Assembly: GCF_000378405.1 (NCBI RefSeq)
Contig: NZ_KB899636.1
Coordinates: forward strand, 1,239,433 to 1,277,384
Length of the DNA: 37,952 nucleotides
Direction: 5' to 3'
From: Succinimonas amylolytica DSM 2873
Lineage (GTDB): Bacteria; Pseudomonadota; Gammaproteobacteria; Enterobacterales; Succinivibrionaceae
Part shown: positions 7,528 through 15,875 of the stretch, piece after piece
Position numbering within the stretch: the first letter of the stretch is position 1
Layout of the letters: every line of letters starts with the position of its first letter
Made by a program: the position numbers and the translations under genes
Notes under the pieces: model-generated
The model's input: only the letters and a program-made list of their open reading frames with translations
Told to the model about the DNA's origin: nothing
Database searches by the model: none

Positions 7528-8016
7528 ATGACCAGAACCAGAATTGACAGACTTTCCCCGGAAGCCAGGAAGGTATTTCTCTGGATGAAGACCCTTCGCA
7601 CAGGCTATGCTGTTTTGGCGCTGTATTCCCTGAAGCCGGCAGCTTTGGCAATAGTGGGAAATTTCCGGAGAGGCATCTCCTGGTGGGATCTCAGCTTTAC
7701 CACTTATGAAATATGCCAGTGTCTGATTCCTCTGGCACTTCTGGCGGTATGGATTCTGCTCAGGCATCATTTCGGGGGCTACATGGCCGCCATGGTGCTG
7801 GCAGCGGAGTTTTGTGTCAGTGCGGTAAGAGAGCCCGTTCTTCTTAACGGAACCGGTATTGTTGTCTGTCAGGCTCTGGTCATCCTTATGTGCTGGAGTG
7901 CCGGAACATGTCAGAAAAAGCTTAGGAGAACCCGGCAAAGCCTCCCGCGGATTTACAGCTCGATAATTGAGGAGATCCGGGAAGCGGGCTATCCGTTACG
8001 GCACGGTTCTTCGTGA
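7528..8016 (+). CDS. Inner-membrane protein of unknown function
   Basis: The 162-residue product has a basic N-terminal segment, then hydrophobic stretches around residues 25-45 (GYAVLALYSLKPAALAIVG), 62-80 (CQCLIPLALLAVWILLRHH), 83-97 (GGYMAAMVLAAEFCV) and 108-124, and a basic C-terminal tail (KKLRRTRQ), suggesting a three- or four-helix protein with a cytoplasmic C terminus. I recognise no family. No strong Shine-Dalgarno sequence precedes the ATG at 7528, so the start is uncertain. It lies between the mnmC-type gene and the YuaF-flotillin pair with gaps of 209 and 143 bases, so it probably has its own promoter. Confidence 0.55.
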   Translation: MTRTRIDRLSPEARKVFLWMKTLRTGYAVLALYSLKPAALAIVGNFRRGISWWDLSFTTYEICQCLIPLALLAVWILLRHHFGGYMAAMVLAAEFCVSAVREPVLLNGTGIVVCQALVILMCWSAGTCQKKLRRTRQSLPRIYSSIIEEIREAGYPLRHGSS

Positions 8017-8159
8017 TTTTAGAGGAATGCCCTTTCCGGCTACTTTTTTGCTTTTAATATGTCTGATATCCCAAAAGTTAAAGATATTGTTACGGATAAA
8101 GGCAGTTTTTATTTATAGTTAGTCAGCCTTGCTTATTATTATCGGAGGAGGTTAGTGCT

Positions 8160-8768
8160 ATGTTTGAATTCCTGGAAGAGATGTCAGGCCTGGAATATAT
8201 GTTCGTTCTTATGATGGTGGCCGGAGGAACGATATTTTTCATAAGACTATTCCTCATGTTTTTTACTGGAATCGATGCAGACCCTTCGGATGCTGAAACC
8301 TCTATTGCTGACAGTTCCGAGACGGCACTCAGATATATTTCTCTGCAGTCCATATCGTCGTTTGGTCTCATTGGCGGCCTGTTTGGTTTTTGGGCGGAGA
8401 GAACCTTCCATAACAGCGTTATTTCCGTACTGATAACACTGGTAGCCGGAGCTGTGATGGTTTTGATAATGGCTAAGCTCACCGCATTTATGCTGAAGCT
8501 TCAGAACCGGGGAAATATCAGGATTTCCAATTCTGTAGGCAAGGACGGCAAGGTTTATCTGACTTTGCAGAAGGATGGCACAGGACAGGTTGAATTCAGC
8601 ATGCAGGGCAGACGTCTTTATTACAGTGCGGTTTCCGAGAACGGCGAAGTAATCCCCACCGGCACCAGGGTAAGGATTGTGAGAGTTACCGATGATTCCG
8701 TGCTGGTAGTGGTTCCTCTTACCGCTGCCGGTGCCGAGGAAAAGGGGACTCTGACAGGCGGCAGATAG
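8160..8768 (+). CDS. YuaF/YqiJ-type NfeD-like membrane protein, partner of flotillin
   Basis: The 202-residue product has a membrane helix at about residues 14-36, a pair at about 68-84 and 88-113, and a soluble C-terminal domain (about 122-192). That domain has the OB-fold pattern of NfeD/YuaF proteins: VGKDGKVYLTLQKDGTGQVEF, GRRLYYSAVSENGEVIPTGTRVRIVRV, VLVVVPL. Such proteins are coded next to flotillins (YuaF-YuaG in Bacillus, YqiJ-YqiK in E. coli) and act with them in membrane microdomains. Here the flotillin gene follows on the same strand, but after a 324-bp gap rather than closely. A strong GGAGGAGG precedes the ATG at 8160. The assignment rests on domain pattern plus context. Confidence 0.78.
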   Translation: MFEFLEEMSGLEYMFVLMMVAGGTIFFIRLFLMFFTGIDADPSDAETSIADSSETALRYISLQSISSFGLIGGLFGFWAERTFHNSVISVLITLVAGAVMVLIMAKLTAFMLKLQNRGNIRISNSVGKDGKVYLTLQKDGTGQVEFSMQGRRLYYSAVSENGEVIPTGTRVRIVRVTDDSVLVVVPLTAAGAEEKGTLTGGR

Positions 8769-9092
8769 TGGCTTTCTGATATTTGTACTGGAGTTAATCA
8801 TTTCAGAGGAGAAGTTTAATAAGAAAATGGTGATGTTCTGATTTTAGGGTTATGCCATTTTGCTGTGGTCTCTCTGGGCATTTATGTAATCAGCAAGGAC
8901 TTTGAAAGCTTTCAAAAAGGAGTCTGGCATCGTTTGAACCGGACCTTCCGGAAAAAGCTCCGATCCTGCCAGATAACACAGTAGAAAAATGAGTCTTGAC
9001 GAATTGTAATTGTTTTTCGGGGCGGTTTTGAAAAGCAGTTTTGGATGTTTTGTACGGATAAGAAATATCGTATTTGATGGAGAAATAAGCAT
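8769..9092. other. 324-bp gap between the YuaF-like and flotillin genes
   Basis: No supported gene. A minus-strand frame of 80 codons (9092-8850) ends in a protein-like string, DSFLKAFKVLADYINAQRD, but has no ribosome-binding site or family match that I know. The gap probably holds the flotillin promoter; no clear -35/-10 pair stands out. Confidence 0.4.
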
Positions 9093-10511
9093 ATGTTACC
9101 ACTTGTGGCGGTAGTGCTTGCCGTTATTATCGGTATGGCGCTCATAGTATTTTTTGTTAACAGATTCAGACGCTGTCCTTCAGACCAGCTTCTGGTGGTT
9201 TATGGTATGGGAACCGGCGAAAGGGCGTCTAAGTGCGTGCATGGCGGTGGTGTGTTTGTATGGCCTCTGGTTCAGGATTATCAGTATATGGATCTGAAGC
9301 CCATGACTATCAATATTCCTTTGACCGGAGCACTTTCAAAGCAGAATATCCGTATTAACGTTCCTTCAAGCTTTACTGTTCAGATTTCTGCCGAATCCGA
9401 CATTATGGGGAATGCGGCCGTATGTCTTCTCGGCATGGATCAGCCGCAGATAGAGGATATGGCCAAGAATATCATCATCGGCCAGCTTCGTCTTACAGTG
9501 GCTTCTCTGGATATCGAGGAAATCAACAGGGATCGTGAAAGCTTCCAGGAAAAGATCATGGCCAACGTGGAGCCGGAACTCAACAAGATTGGCCTTAAGC
9601 TTATCAACGTTAATATTACCGATATCACCGACGAATCCGACTACATCGAGAGTATCGGTAAAAAGGCTGCTGCCGAGGCGGTAAACAAAGCCAAGATTGA
9701 TGTGGCCAATCAGGAAAAGATCGGTGCTGTTGGTGAATCCGAGGCCAACAGAGAGAAGGACATTTCTGTGGCTCAGAACCAGGCCGAGGCTCAGAAGGGT
9801 ATGAAGCAGGCTGAGGCCGGACAGCGCTGCTATGTGGCTGATCAGGAATCCCAGGCAATTTCCGGCGAAAACGAGGCCAAGAAGAAGATTGCCCAGTCCA
9901 ATGCTGAGCTGGAGGTTATCCAGGCTGAGGCTCATCAGAGATCTGAGGTTGCCAAGAGCCAGGCCCAGGCTGAAATCGAAAAGGCTAAATACCTCGCAGA
10001 AAAGCAGAGACTTAATGCTGCGGAAATTTCCCGTCAGGAAATCGACAAGCAGAAGATCATTATTGACGCCCAGGCTATTGCCGAGAAGCAGCGTGAAGAG
10101 GCCCGCGGTCAGGCTGATGCTGTGCTTTTGAAGTACCAGGCTGAAGCTCAGGGGCAGAAGGCGCTTCTTGAAGCTAAGGCATCCGGTTACGCCGAACTGG
10201 TCAAGAGTGCCGGAAACAATGTGGAAGCGGCTTCCACCCTGCTTATTATTGAAAAGCTCCAGGAACTGGTTGGCCTGCAGACAGAGGCGATCAAGAATAT
10301 CAAGATCGACAAGGTTACTGTCTGGGATCATGACAGTAACGGAGGTGCTGGTGACGGAAAGACCTCGACTGCAAATTTTCTGTCCGGCATGGTGAAGAGT
10401 CTGCCGCCGCTTCATGATGTCGCAAAAATGGCCGGACTTAACCTTCCTGAGTATCTGGGGTCGGTGGATGCTGCCCGGACTCCCCAGAAAAAGGCTTCGA
10501 TTGAAGAGTAG
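9093..10511 (+). CDS. Flotillin family protein (FloT/YqiK-like)
   Basis: This 472-residue protein is a flotillin, an SPFH-domain scaffold that oligomerises in the inner membrane and organises microdomains. It has an N-terminal hairpin or anchor helix (about 2-23), an SPFH/PHB domain (about 28-200; SDQLLVVYGMGTGERASKCVHGGG, INIPLTGALSKQNIRINVPSSF), and a long Ala/Glu/Gln-rich coiled coil (about 215-375) with the repeated EA dipeptides typical of flotillins (AEAQKGMKQAEAGQRC, AEKQREEARGQADAVLLKY). The C-terminal part (SAGNNVEAASTLLIIEKLQELV, DKVTVWD) also fits. GGAGAAATAAGCAT precedes the ATG. A terminator follows. The YuaF-like gene upstream supports the call. Confidence 0.93.
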   Translation: MLPLVAVVLAVIIGMALIVFFVNRFRRCPSDQLLVVYGMGTGERASKCVHGGGVFVWPLVQDYQYMDLKPMTINIPLTGALSKQNIRINVPSSFTVQISAESDIMGNAAVCLLGMDQPQIEDMAKNIIIGQLRLTVASLDIEEINRDRESFQEKIMANVEPELNKIGLKLINVNITDITDESDYIESIGKKAAAEAVNKAKIDVANQEKIGAVGESEANREKDISVAQNQAEAQKGMKQAEAGQRCYVADQESQAISGENEAKKKIAQSNAELEVIQAEAHQRSEVAKSQAQAEIEKAKYLAEKQRLNAAEISRQEIDKQKIIIDAQAIAEKQREEARGQADAVLLKYQAEAQGQKALLEAKASGYAELVKSAGNNVEAASTLLIIEKLQELVGLQTEAIKNIKIDKVTVWDHDSNGGAGDGKTSTANFLSGMVKSLPPLHDVAKMAGLNLPEYLGSVDAARTPQKKASIEE

Positions 10512-10563
10512 TTCGTGCGTGGCATGCTGACAGACTGAGAAATTCTGTTGTAAAAACATGTAA

Positions 10564-10593
10564 AAGCTCCGACAATTAGCCGGGGCTTTTTTT
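10564..10593 (+). terminator. Rho-independent terminator after flotillin
   Basis: AGCTCCG and CGGGGCT form a 7-bp stem (one G-U pair) with a 9-base loop, followed directly by seven T, about 55 bases past the flotillin stop. Confidence 0.85.
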
Positions 10594-10690
10594 GTGCCTG
10601 AGTCCGGCAGTCATGTCCCAGCATTTTTCTGTCTGCCGGAGGATTGTTTTTTGTAATACTGCCTGATACGGCGAATACTGACAGAGAATC

Positions 10691-11212
10691 ATGAAGGAAC
10701 TTCTTAATATTGACGAGATTTTTATGAAAGAGGCTCTCAGGGAAGCCAGGCGTGCCCGGGATCTGGGAGAAGTTCCTGTCGGAGCTGTGGTGGTGATGAA
10801 CGGACAGGTCGTTGTTCGGGGCTGTAATTCGATGCTGACCTCCCGGGATCCCAGTGCCCATGCAGAGATGGTGGTTATCAGAAAGACGGCTCTCCTTACA
10901 GGTAACTACCGCCTTATCGGAGCTACTCTTTATGTTACTTTGGAACCGTGTCTGATGTGTACGGGGGCTATTGTGCTGTCCCGGGTAGATCGGGTGGTAT
11001 ACGGGGCCTGGGAACCGAAGACCGGTGCTCACGAGTCGGCGTTCCGTGTTATGAGCGATCCCCGGCACAATCATGTGCCGGACGTCACCGGAGGAATTCT
11101 GGCAGAGGAATGCGCGGCTATCCTGTCTGATTTTTTCCGGATGCGAAGGGCGGAGAAAAAGGCCCGTAAGAAAGCAGAGACTCTGTCCGACTCAGCTTCT
11201 GACTATTCCTGA
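10691..11212 (+). CDS. tadA: tRNA(adenosine(34)) deaminase
   Basis: TadA converts A34 to inosine in tRNA-Arg(ACG), an essential step for reading CGN codons. The 173-residue product has the zinc-binding and catalytic cytidine-deaminase motifs His57-Ala-Glu59 (PSAHAEM) and Pro86-Cys87-Leu-Met-Cys90 (LEPCLMCTGAI), plus GEVPVGAVVV and VDRVVYGAWEPKTGA, which are specific to TadA. Length matches the family, with a basic C-terminal extension (RRAEKKARKKAE). The start at 10691 is the first ATG; a second at codon 12 would still keep the whole domain. The gene ends tail to tail with ppk, sharing 10 bases. Identification is secure. Confidence 0.95.
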   Translation: MKELLNIDEIFMKEALREARRARDLGEVPVGAVVVMNGQVVVRGCNSMLTSRDPSAHAEMVVIRKTALLTGNYRLIGATLYVTLEPCLMCTGAIVLSRVDRVVYGAWEPKTGAHESAFRVMSDPRHNHVPDVTGGILAEECAAILSDFFRMRRAEKKARKKAETLSDSASDYS

Positions 11213-13344
11213 GTTTGCCGGGCGCCCCGCTTTTCCTGTTTCTTTTCTTCGTTCTTTGCCAGATAATCATATATGGCTATCTGCGAACGCAGTTTCCTGC
11301 GGTTGCCTCTCTTCACGTAGGTGTTCGTTTGTTCGGAATCGATGATTCTGGCTTTCATGGTATCCTGGAATTGGATATTGAGAATATCCATGATGCGATT
11401 TTTCAGAATCGGGGAGAGAATCGGTGTTCCCACTTCAATGCGGGTATCGAGATTCCGGGACATCCAGTCAGCGGAGGAAATGAACAGCCGGGGATTTCCG
11501 TTGTTGTAGAAATACATCACCCGGGGGTGTTCCAGGAAACGATCCACAATGCTGATAATTCTGATGTTTTCGCTGAGCCCCGGGATTCCCGGCCGGAGAG
11601 AACACATGCCTCTTATAATCATGTCGATCTGTACGCCGGCCTGAGAGGCTTTGTACAGTTCGTCAATCAGCTCCTTGTCCACCAGATTGTTGATTTTAAC
11701 CAGAATTTTACCGGTAAATCCTGAACGGGCGTTGTTTATCTCGTTTTCAATCATGTCCGTGATTTTCCTGCGGGCATTGATGGGTGATACCAGAAGCCGG
11801 TCAAATTTGGTATGAATATAAGGAAATTCGATAAAGGTAAATACTTCTGCTACTTCCTGAGTCAGTTCTGGGTGCTTGGTAAACAGGGCGAAATCCGTGT
11901 AGATTTTAGCGGTTTTTTCATTAAAGTTGCCGGTTCCTATGTGGGCGTAGCGGGTTGGCTGCCCGTCCTCAATTCTGGTAATCAGGCAGAGTTTTGAATG
12001 AATTTTGAGGCTGGGCATGCCGAACAGTACCTTAACTCCGGCATCGGTGAGCCTGCTGGCCCATTTTATGTTGTTTTCCTCGTCAAATCTGGCCTTTAAT
12101 TCCACGATTACCGTGACGTGCTTGCCGTTATTGGCGGCATCAATGAGCGAACTTATGACACGGCTTTTAGAGGCTACCCGGTAGATGTTGATTTTGATGG
12201 CGGTAACGGCGGGATCGTAGGAAGCCTGACGCAGAAGCTCTGTGAAGTACCGGAAGGAATGGTACGGATAATAGAGCAGAATGTCGTGGGCGCTGATGGC
12301 TTCGAAGGCATTTGCCGCTGCATCGAAATCGGTGGAGTTCAGTTCGGGAAGTGGGGTGTTTTCAATATAGTCCCGTCCGACATTGGGGAAGCCGGTAAAG
12401 TCCTTGAAGTTGTGATAGCGCCCCCCCTCCATTACGGAGTCGAAGTCCTGCATGCAGAGTTTGTTTACGATGTAGCGCACCATTTCCTTCGGCATTTCCT
12501 TGTCGTAGGCAAAACGTACCGGCATGGAAACCAGGCGCTGTTTCAGGCTCTGGGACATGTTTTCAACAAAGGAGCGATCCATCTGGGAAGACAGGTCGTA
12601 CTCTGCGTCCCGGTTCATTTTTGCGGAATAGGCACTGATTTCATCGTAATTAAAAAGCCCCTTGAAGATGAGATCCAGCCCGATACGGATAACATTGTCC
12701 AGGATCATCAGCACCTTTTCCTTTTTGTTTCCAAAAGTGGGAATCTGGATAAATCTGGGAATTTTGTCGGTAGGGATCTCGATAAGAGCATAGGTAACAC
12801 TGTTAGATCCATCCCTGTCCTGGCTTTTTTCCCGTCCTTCCTTATGACCTTTACGGGTCATTTTCACTAACAGGTAGGCATACTTATCCTTGAGGAAGGA
12901 TACCAGATCGATGGAATCATTAAGGATTACGGGACTTATGTGCTTAAGAACGTTTCTCCTGAAAAAATCGGTTACCCAGACTCGCTGTTCCTCGGTTATC
13001 TGTTTTTCGTCATAAAGGAAGATGTTATGTGAGGAAAGCTCTGTAAGGAGCATACTATATGTGTTGTCAAAGGTGTCGTTTAGCTTCTTTACCTTGCTAA
13101 GGCACTGCTTGAGCACCTCCTTTGCTCCGGAATCGTTGTCATTTTCCTCGTCTATAACTACCCGTCTTTTGAGATCGGCGATTTTAACCTTGAAATACTC
13201 GTCAAGATTACTGGAATAGATCCCCAGAAAACGGACTCTTTCTACTACGGGAACACTCTTGTCCTGGGCTTCCTGGAGAACCCGTTCGTTAAATGAAAGC
13301 CAGCTTAATTCCTTGGGGATCCAGGATGAAGGAGCATTTTTCAT
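11203..13344 (-). CDS. ppk: Polyphosphate kinase 1
   Basis: PPK1 polymerises the gamma phosphate of ATP into inorganic polyphosphate at the inner membrane. The 713-residue product begins IPKELSWLSFNERVLQEAQD and contains FLGIYSSNLDEYFKVK near the N terminus. The phospholipase-D-like catalytic core shows IHSKLCLITR (the histidine that is phosphorylated in the family) and HIGTGNFNEKTAKIYTD, with MIIRGMCSLRPG and the C-terminal SADWMSRNLDTRIEVGTPI. The open frame runs 15 codons upstream, but family comparison and a GAGGT site favour the ATG at 13344. In E. coli ppk is followed by ppx; here no exopolyphosphatase gene is present. The 3' end overlaps that of tadA by 10 bases. Confidence 0.96.
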   Translation of the reverse strand: MKNAPSSWIPKELSWLSFNERVLQEAQDKSVPVVERVRFLGIYSSNLDEYFKVKIADLKRRVVIDEENDNDSGAKEVLKQCLSKVKKLNDTFDNTYSMLLTELSSHNIFLYDEKQITEEQRVWVTDFFRRNVLKHISPVILNDSIDLVSFLKDKYAYLLVKMTRKGHKEGREKSQDRDGSNSVTYALIEIPTDKIPRFIQIPTFGNKKEKVLMILDNVIRIGLDLIFKGLFNYDEISAYSAKMNRDAEYDLSSQMDRSFVENMSQSLKQRLVSMPVRFAYDKEMPKEMVRYIVNKLCMQDFDSVMEGGRYHNFKDFTGFPNVGRDYIENTPLPELNSTDFDAAANAFEAISAHDILLYYPYHSFRYFTELLRQASYDPAVTAIKINIYRVASKSRVISSLIDAANNGKHVTVIVELKARFDEENNIKWASRLTDAGVKVLFGMPSLKIHSKLCLITRIEDGQPTRYAHIGTGNFNEKTAKIYTDFALFTKHPELTQEVAEVFTFIEFPYIHTKFDRLLVSPINARRKITDMIENEINNARSGFTGKILVKINNLVDKELIDELYKASQAGVQIDMIIRGMCSLRPGIPGLSENIRIISIVDRFLEHPRVMYFYNNGNPRLFISSADWMSRNLDTRIEVGTPILSPILKNRIMDILNIQFQDTMKARIIDSEQTNTYVKRGNRRKLRSQIAIYDYLAKNEEKKQEKRGARQTQE

Positions 13345-13404
13345 AATTACCTCGAAACAGCAGTGTGCACGGTAGCGGGGGTATAACACCTGATTTCAGG
13401 AGCG

Positions 13405-13440
13405 GCGGGGATATCCGGATCCGCTTATATCCATCCCCGC
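13405..13440. repeat. GC-rich stem-loop between the SseB-family gene and ppk
   Basis: GCGGGGATAT and ATAT-CC-ATCCCCGC can form a bulged stem in the 115-bp gap between two co-directional minus-strand genes. No T-tract follows on the minus strand. It may be a 3'-end structure of the upstream transcript. Confidence 0.4.
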
Positions 13441-13459
13441 GCGATAGAAGAATACTGTA

Positions 13460-14356
13460 TCAGAAAAGTCCCAGTATCTTTTTGCGGACATAGAAAGGTT
13501 CGATATTTTTCAGAGCTGCTCTGAGAAATTCGCTGTCCGGGTTGTAGACCATAAAATCTGTGTGCAGGGTACCGGAATGCTTGTCGGCTGTCATTGAAAG
13601 TCCTGGAAAGATATCCTGAGGACTGTCAGTTGTCTGAGTAACCACCAGATAGGTTATCTCGGCCACCCCGGCGGCATTTTTGCGATCCGGCCACTGTAAT
13701 GCGCAGAGCCAGGCTTTTTTTATGTTTTTAAGATCGGCCATATCCTGGGACAGCGCTTTGATAAGACTGTCCGGCCTGTTTTTAGGAGTGCCGACAGCAA
13801 CTGTTGTTCCTTTGGGTATTGAGAACAGTCTGTAGGGAGCTTTTGCCGGCGCTGTGGTGCATGATATTCTGCCTTCTGGAGTTTTGAGAAGTTCTGCCAG
13901 GAGTTCTTTGTCAATGGTAATCCCGGAACCGAAGGGGTTTACCACGATTCCTTTCAGGATGCTGTTACCGGCACAGACGGTTTCCGCCACACCGGTAAAT
14001 TTCTGAACAATGTTGCCGGTTTTGTCGAGAGTGAATTTTTTGAATTCTCCGGCATTTGTGAATACTGGGCAGTAGTGCTCGTCATTGGCGTTTTTTATTA
14101 GCACGTATTCAAGTCTGGCATTATCAGAGAAGGATACTCCGCCGTTATTGAATTTGTAGCTGCCGTCCAGTTTAACCGGAACAATGACCTTTGATTTTTT
14201 TAGTTCTGCCAGCGCCATGCGGCGGTTGATTTCAGTCTGGGATTCCACAAGAAAGCCCAGAGCTTTGTCCAGGGCGGTGTTGTCGATACCGTAGTTTATG
14301 GGGATCTGCTGTTTCTGTGGTGCGTTGTCGTTATGGCTGATATCATTCATGTTCAT
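13460..14356 (-). CDS. SseB-family protein
   Basis: The 298-residue product fits the SseB family (named for 'enhanced serine sensitivity' in E. coli; molecular role unclear). The N-terminal domain (about 22-165) has the opening LDKALGFLVE, the strand EYVLIKNANDEHYCPVFTN with its FTN turn, and GIVVNPFGSGITIDKELLAELL. The C-terminal domain (about 180-298) has IPKGTTVAVGTPKNRPDSLIKAL, KKAWLCALQWP and an acid-proline end. It appears cytosolic, with no signal peptide. The ATG at 14356 follows GGAGAAGG with 9-base spacing; a second ATG two codons later is also possible. It lies 115 bases upstream of ppk on the same strand. The family assignment is fair; function is unknown. Confidence 0.75.
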   Translation of the reverse strand: MNMNDISHNDNAPQKQQIPINYGIDNTALDKALGFLVESQTEINRRMALAELKKSKVIVPVKLDGSYKFNNGGVSFSDNARLEYVLIKNANDEHYCPVFTNAGEFKKFTLDKTGNIVQKFTGVAETVCAGNSILKGIVVNPFGSGITIDKELLAELLKTPEGRISCTTAPAKAPYRLFSIPKGTTVAVGTPKNRPDSLIKALSQDMADLKNIKKAWLCALQWPDRKNAAGVAEITYLVVTQTTDSPQDIFPGLSMTADKHSGTLHTDFMVYNPDSEFLRAALKNIEPFYVRKKILGLF

Positions 14357-14768
14357 TATGGCCTTCTCCGTGCTGGTTCTATGGCAGTGTTTTACTCCGG
14401 TTTTGCAGGAAGCATTTTACCAAAGTGCACCGGTTATCACTATTCTGATATAGGACGAAGCTTGCAAGAATAAGAGGTTTGAGACAAAACGGGGAAAAAA
14501 GCTGCCTGATTGTCTTTGAAGAGCATGGAAAAAATATTTTTAGCAGGAAAAAGCTGAAAAATCAGGCGGGGGCTCGTTTTTAAGTTTTTTAGCCGGTGTC
14601 AATCTCAATTTTGTGAATAATCTGCCGCTAAGAAGAAGAGAGGATGGAAGTTGATCGTTTTTACAGGAGTGTGGTTGCTTACAGGGACGTTGTGATCAGG
14701 GATGCTGTGATAGTCAGATCTTGAAGACTGTTCGGAGCATTCCGGATCAGAAAGAGAGGAGATGTGCT
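14357..14768. other. 412-bp gene-free divergent region
   Basis: AT-rich in the middle, with no supported gene. CCTGATT (about 14502) and AATCAGG (about 14559) form a loose inverted pair. It must contain the promoter of the SseB-family gene and any promoter of the small plus-strand ORF, but I see no convincing consensus box. Confidence 0.4.
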
Positions 14769-15002
14769 ATGGATGCAGTCTTTGCAATTCTTCCCAGATA
14801 CAGCGGAGGCCCGGCCATTCTTAATTTTAAAAAAGGGGTAAGAAAAACCGAGAAAAAGCGTCCGGTCCGGGAATACTGCGATGAAGAAGAGGAAAAATCC
14901 GGATACGGGCGGGAGAGTGATGATCGGGAGGCTCTTTATGGCCGAAACGGTCGCATATCCGACGGTAGCGGACATTCTTCGGATATTGATTTTGAGGCCT
15001 GA
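14769..15002 (+). CDS. Small acidic/charged hypothetical protein
   Basis: A possible 77-residue protein, starting MDAVFAILPRYSGGPAILNF and continuing as a low-complexity charged tail (KRPVREYCDEEEEKSGYGRESDD, ending SDIDFEA). The reasons to keep it are a good Shine-Dalgarno (AGAGGAG about 9 bases before the ATG at 14769) and an isolated position with no competing gene. I recognise no family, and the composition could also arise from non-coding sequence. The frame is open upstream to 14721, but that start has no ribosome-binding site. Confidence 0.35.
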   Translation: MDAVFAILPRYSGGPAILNFKKGVRKTEKKRPVREYCDEEEEKSGYGRESDDREALYGRNGRISDGSGHSSDIDFEA

Positions 15003-15014
15003 TAGCTAAAAGAG

Positions 15015-15029
15015 TTTTCCGAAGGAAAA
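15015..15029 (-). terminator. Short hairpin after the lipoprotein gene
   Basis: TTTTCC-TTC-GGAAAA on the minus strand, followed by CTCTTTT, 15 bases past the lipoprotein stop. Short stem and imperfect T-tract make it a weak candidate terminator. Confidence 0.4.
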
Positions 15030-15043
15030 TACCGTTGTCCAGG

Positions 15044-15838
15044 TTATTTTTTTCTGAAAAGACTTGTTCCGAATGCAGGATCGCCGTCTTCACTAGATTC
15101 ATTGGTATTCTGCGATCTTCCTCTGTTCATCAGTTTCTGAAATGAAGCTTTAAGCTGAGGGTGATTTTCCCGGAATTCGGTATATTCCGGGGAAGTGAGC
15201 TGAAACATGGCATCCTGGTATCCCATGGAGGCAGCTCTTTCCACCATGGTGTACCCCTGAAGCTGCATATCGTCAGCCTTAAACAGAAATTTGCCCAGCT
15301 CATACATGGCAGGAACATCGCCTCTTTCTCTAAAGTTAAGTTTGGAAATCCAGTTCTGGGCACTGGTGGGATCCTTTAGCTGATAAAAGGCGTAAATGAT
15401 TTCCATGATATCTCGGGGGCTTTTTGGGGAGGCGTTCCGTAATTCCTCAAGTGCCTTTTTAAAGAGTTCTGGCCGTTTTTCGTTGACCGCTTTCGCTCTG
15501 CTTGCCATGGTAAGCCAGCAGTAGGTGTACAGGCTGGAAAACTTCATCTGCTGGAAATAAAGGTAGTGCTCTCCGTCGGGCTTCAGGGTGGAGCTGTAAA
15601 GCTCTGCCAGTTTGAGACCGCTGTCAGGGATCCCCCAGGAACACTCCCGGGCATAAACAGTGAAGCGGCGGTCAAGCTCCGGATAGAGTTCCGGAAAAGT
15701 ATTCTCAGGAAGTTTGAAGCTCTGGAGATGGTTCCTGGCATGTTTTCGGGGGTTAAAACGTTCTTCCTCCGGAGCCGAACATCCGGAAAAAGATACAGAG
15801 ATCAGAGCTGCAAAAAGAAAAAGGAGAACAGCCTTCAT
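15044..15838 (-). CDS. Putative lipoprotein with Sel1/TPR-like repeats
   Basis: The 264-residue product opens with a signal peptide (MKAVLLFLFAALISVSFSGC) whose Cys20 looks like a lipobox cysteine, although Phe at -3 is unusual. The rest is helical with repeats such as PARECSWGIPDSGLKLAELYSS-type and the clearer pair VPAMYELGKFLFKADDMQL and GYTMVERAASMGYQDAMFQL (about 180-220), which resemble Sel1-like repeats. It is probably anchored on a membrane on the periplasmic side. It lies 37 bases downstream of bamE on the same strand, so the two may be co-transcribed, and an outer-membrane role is a reasonable guess. I know no orthologue. Confidence 0.6.
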   Translation of the reverse strand: MKAVLLFLFAALISVSFSGCSAPEEERFNPRKHARNHLQSFKLPENTFPELYPELDRRFTVYARECSWGIPDSGLKLAELYSSTLKPDGEHYLYFQQMKFSSLYTYCWLTMASRAKAVNEKRPELFKKALEELRNASPKSPRDIMEIIYAFYQLKDPTSAQNWISKLNFRERGDVPAMYELGKFLFKADDMQLQGYTMVERAASMGYQDAMFQLTSPEYTEFRENHPQLKASFQKLMNRGRSQNTNESSEDGDPAFGTSLFRKK

Positions 15839-15875
15839 AAAAATAATTCCGCCAGTGAAAACGGACAGCGAGCCT

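Noticed and set aside
8850-9092. 80-codon minus-strand frame between the YuaF-like and flotillin genes
   Set aside because: The end looks protein-like, but there is no ribosome-binding site and no recognised family, and the region must carry the flotillin promoter. Left as a note.
9366-10559. 397-codon open frame on the minus strand, antisense to flotillin
   Set aside because: It mirrors the repeated Ala/Glu/Gln-rich coiled-coil codons of the flotillin gene and yields a Leu/Ser-rich string with no domain. The plus-strand gene explains it.
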